Assembly (NCBI RefSeq): GCF_001905725.1
Contig: NZ_LIWB01000001.1
Span: 682,001-746,000 of the forward strand
DNA from: Streptomyces sp. CB02400
GTDB lineage: Bacteria; Actinomycetota; Actinomycetes; Streptomycetales; Streptomycetaceae
DNA: 64,000 bases
Direction of reading: 5' to 3'
Of the stretch, positions 61,844 to 64,000 are shown piece after piece. Under the pieces are notes generated by a model. It was not told where the DNA came from. It did no database searches and worked only from the letters and a program-made list of their open reading frames with translations. Numbering within the stretch: the first letter of the stretch is position 1; the number at the start of each line of letters is the position of its first letter. The translations under genes and the position numbers were made by a program.

Positions 61844-63226
61844 ATGGCAGCAGACCACCGGCGTACCGTCATCGAGAACTGCGCGATCGCGACCGTCGAC
61901 GCGAAGGACACGGAGTACGCCTCCGGTCACCTCGTCCTCGTCGGCAACCGTATCGAGTCGCTCGGCACGGGCGCGGCCCCCGAGGGCCTGGAGAACGTCG
62001 TACGGCGGATCGACGCCACCGGGCACCTCGTGACTCCCGGCCTGGTCAACACCCACCACCACTTCTACCAGTGGATCACCCGGGGCCTGGCCACCGACCA
62101 CAACCTCTTCGACTGGCTCGTCGCCCTCTACCCGACCTGGGCGCGCATCGACGAGCCGATGGTGCGTGCGGCGGCCCGGGGCTCGCTCGCGATGATGGCC
62201 CGCGGCGGCGTCACCACCGCCATGGACCACCACTACGTCTTCCCGCGGGGCACCGGCGACCTGTCCGGCGCCATCATCGGGGCCGCCCGTGACATGGGCG
62301 TGCGCTTCACCCTCGCCCGCGGCTCCATGGACCGCGGCGAGAAGGACGGCGGACTGCCCCCGGACTTCGCCGTCGAGACCCTCGACGACGCGCTCGCCGC
62401 CACCGAGGAGACGGTACGACGACACCACGACGCCTCCTTCGACGCCATGACCCAGGTCGCCGTCGCCCCCTGCTCCCCCTTCTCCGTCTCCACCGAACTG
62501 ATGCGGGACGGAGCCGAGTCGGCCCGACGGCTCGGCGTACGCCTGCACACGCACGGCTCGGAGACCGTGGAGGAGGAGAAGTTCTGCCACGAGCTGTTCG
62601 GCATGGGCCCGACCGACTACTTCGAGTCCACCGGCTGGCTCGGCGAGGACGTCTGGATGGCGCACTGCGTCCACATGAACGACTCCGACATCGCCGCCTT
62701 CGCCCGTACGAGGACGGGCGTCGCCCACTGCCCCTCCTCCAACGCCCGTCTCGCGGCCGGCATCGCCCGCGTCCCCGACATGCTCGCGGCCGGCGTCCCG
62801 GTCGGCCTCGGCGTGGACGGCACCGCCTCCAACGAGTCCGGCGAACTCCACACCGAACTGCGCAACGCCCTCCTCGTCAACCGCCTCGGCGCCCACCGCG
62901 AGGCCGCCCTGAACGCCCGGCAGGCGCTGCGCCTCGGCACGTACGGCGGAGCCCGAGTGCTGGGTCGCGCGGGGGAGATCGGCTCCCTGGAGCCGGGCAA
63001 GCTCGCCGACCTGGTGCTGTGGCGGATGGACACCCTCGCGCACGCCTCCATCGCCGACCCGGTGACCGCGCTGGTCCTCGGCGCGGCGGCCCCGGTCACC
63101 GCGTCCTTCGTGAACGGCCGGCAGATCGTGGAGAACGGCCGCCTGCTCACGGCCGACGAGGACGAGATCGCCCGCTCCACCCGTGCGGAGGCGCAGCGGC
63201 TGGCGCGGATCACCGCGCAGGGCTGA
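61844..63226 (+). CDS. Guanine/8-oxoguanine deaminase-type amidohydrolase
   Basis: A 460-residue TrzN/AtzA-like amidohydrolase: metal site HxH in TPGLVNTHHHFYQWITR, then LHTHGSETVEEEKF, DVWMAHCVHMND and the catalytic Asp in GLGVDGTASNESGELH. The pattern matches 8-oxoguanine deaminase and related hydroxyatrazine-type enzymes: guanine (or 8-oxoguanine) is converted to xanthine (or urate). Both fit purine catabolism here; in the present context 8-oxoguanine to urate would feed the preceding enzyme directly. ATG 61844 follows AAAAGGACG. It precedes a nucleobase permease. Confidence 0.88.
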   Translation: MAADHRRTVIENCAIATVDAKDTEYASGHLVLVGNRIESLGTGAAPEGLENVVRRIDATGHLVTPGLVNTHHHFYQWITRGLATDHNLFDWLVALYPTWARIDEPMVRAAARGSLAMMARGGVTTAMDHHYVFPRGTGDLSGAIIGAARDMGVRFTLARGSMDRGEKDGGLPPDFAVETLDDALAATEETVRRHHDASFDAMTQVAVAPCSPFSVSTELMRDGAESARRLGVRLHTHGSETVEEEKFCHELFGMGPTDYFESTGWLGEDVWMAHCVHMNDSDIAAFARTRTGVAHCPSSNARLAAGIARVPDMLAAGVPVGLGVDGTASNESGELHTELRNALLVNRLGAHREAALNARQALRLGTYGGARVLGRAGEIGSLEPGKLADLVLWRMDTLAHASIADPVTALVLGAAAPVTASFVNGRQIVENGRLLTADEDEIARSTRAEAQRLARITAQG

Positions 63227-63241
63227 GCCCCGTCGAAGTCT

Positions 63242-63269
63242 CCGGCCGGGAGGGACGGCTCCCGGCCGG
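63242..63269. terminator. Hairpin terminator after the deaminase
   Basis: CCGGCCGGGAG (63242-63252) pairs perfectly with 63259-63269, loop 6, 15 bp past the stop of the deaminase. Confidence 0.75.
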
Positions 63270-63300
63270 TGTCCGCGGATGCCCATCGGGGTCCGCGACG

Positions 63301-63334
63301 GCCGTCTCCGGGGCGTGTACGTCCCGGAGACGGC
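63301..63334. promoter_or_regulatory. Inverted repeat in the permease leader
   Basis: GCCGTCTCCGGG (63301-63312) and its complement (63323-63334), loop of 10 bases, lie about 100 bp before the permease start. It may be a second terminator or a leader structure regulating the permease. Confidence 0.45.
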
Positions 63335-63432
63335 CACCCACCTCCCCCGTCCCCGGTCCCGCACGACCACCCGCACCACCTCCTTGACACCCGCGTCAGA
63401 GCCGACGTGTACCCGACCGGAGGAGAGCCGCA

Positions 63433-64000
63433 GTGGCCGACCACCCCGTTGACGAGAAACTCCCCGCACTCAAGATGGCGACGACCGGCCTGCAGCACGT
63501 GGCCGCCATGTACGCGGGCGTCGTCGCCCCACCCCTGATCGTCGGCGCGGCCATCGGTCTCACCGGCACCGAACTCACCTTCCTCACCGGCGCCTGTCTG
63601 TTCACCGCGGGCCTCGCCACCCTCCTGCAGACCCTCGGCGTCTGGAGGATCGGCGCCCGGCTGCCCTTCGTCAACGGCGTCACCTTCGCCGGTGTCGCCC
63701 CGATGACCGCGATCGTCGTCTCCACCGACGACAGGAACGACGCCCTGCCGATCATCTTCGGCGCGGTGATCGTCGCCGGCCTCCTCGGCTTCCTCGCGGC
63801 ACCGTTCTTCAGCAAGGCGGTCCGCTTCTTCCCACCGGTCGTCACCGGCACGGTCATCACGCTCATAGGCGTCTCGCTGCTGCCCGTGGCCTTCGGCTGG
63901 GCCCAGGGACCCAGCCCTTCGGCCGACGACTTCGGTTCGGCGACCAATCTGGGCCTGGCCGCCGCCACCCTCGTGATCGTCCTCCTCCTGCGCCGCTTCA
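63433..64000 (+). CDS. Nucleobase:cation symporter-2 (xanthine/urate permease), 3' end outside the window
   Basis: From GTG 63433 (AGGAGAGCCGCA upstream) the frame stays open to the right edge, giving the first 189 residues of an NCS2 transporter: MATTGLQHVAAMYAGVVAPP is the N-terminal signature, followed by several membrane segments, RLPFVNGVTFAGVAPMTAIV and FPPVVTGTVITLIGVSLLPV. This branch (XanQ/UacT/PucJK) imports xanthine, urate or uracil. Its location after urate oxidase and the deaminase suggests xanthine or urate uptake. It is distinct from the AzgA-type permease at 17073. Confidence 0.92.
   Translation, partial: MADHPVDEKLPALKMATTGLQHVAAMYAGVVAPPLIVGAAIGLTGTELTFLTGACLFTAGLATLLQTLGVWRIGARLPFVNGVTFAGVAPMTAIVVSTDDRNDALPIIFGAVIVAGLLGFLAAPFFSKAVRFFPPVVTGTVITLIGVSLLPVAFGWAQGPSPSADDFGSATNLGLAAATLVIVLLLRRF

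Overview
The window is high-GC actinobacterial chromosome, almost certainly Streptomyces. Evidence: roughly 70% GC with strong third-position GC bias, many GTG starts, rare TTA codons, ATGA/GTGA stop-start overlaps, DUF2637, DUF3040, DUF2690, TIGR04222-type, PucR and LAL-type LuxR families, and an IdeR/DmdR-type iron box. From memory the gene order resembles the S. coelicolor SCO6155-SCO6215 neighbourhood, but nothing was searched.

Layout. 1-12.5 kb: the 3' part of a repeat-rich PP2C-fold protein, pyruvate oxidase (poxB), a membrane-anchored XRE regulator, a secreted protein, an RsbW-like ATPase, a DUF2637 membrane protein, an iron-regulated FhuF-like protein, a GntR regulator and a TPR-like protein. 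10.8-19.7 kb: a purine catabolic block with a PucR regulator divergent from a three-subunit xanthine dehydrogenase, then an NCS2 purine permease and the XdhC maturation factor. 20.3-35.6 kb: a carbohydrate locus. A translationally coupled run of glycosyltransferases, a carbamoyltransferase and heptose enzymes (GmhA, GmhB, HldE) follows a UDP-xylose-synthase-like SDR. A polysaccharide deacetylase lies on one side and a pyruvyltransferase on the other. The set looks like a pathway for an ADP-heptose-containing, carbamoylated glycan or glycoconjugate, with no obvious polymerase, flippase or HldD epimerase. 35.7-45.1 kb: an AlkZ-like winged-helix protein, a secreted trypsin next to a LAL regulator, and a GAF-LuxR regulator divergent from two overlapping acyl-CoA synthetase genes.

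45.3-51.1 kb is an accessory island: a small lipoprotein, a decayed IS5-type transposase, an operon of three exported proteins (DUF2690; a 998-residue lytic-transglycosylase-like protein; a lipoprotein) and a second decayed transposase. 51.2-53 kb holds a double-GNAT acetyltransferase and a zinc-ribbon/Mrr-like protein.

53-64 kb is the second half of purine and glyoxylate catabolism: glyoxylate carboligase, tartronate semialdehyde reductase, hydroxypyruvate isomerase, then OHCU decarboxylase, hydroxyisourate hydrolase, urate oxidase, a guanine/8-oxoguanine-type deaminase and a nucleobase permease cut by the right edge. Together with the xanthine dehydrogenase block this encodes purine import, guanine to xanthine to urate to allantoin, and, from allantoin-derived glyoxylate, entry to glycerate. 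Allantoinase, allantoicase and their regulator are not in the window. The gcl and hyi promoters each carry a near-identical 15-bp inverted-repeat site with a weaker copy exactly 21 bp away, pointing to a common regulator, most likely IclR-type AllR.
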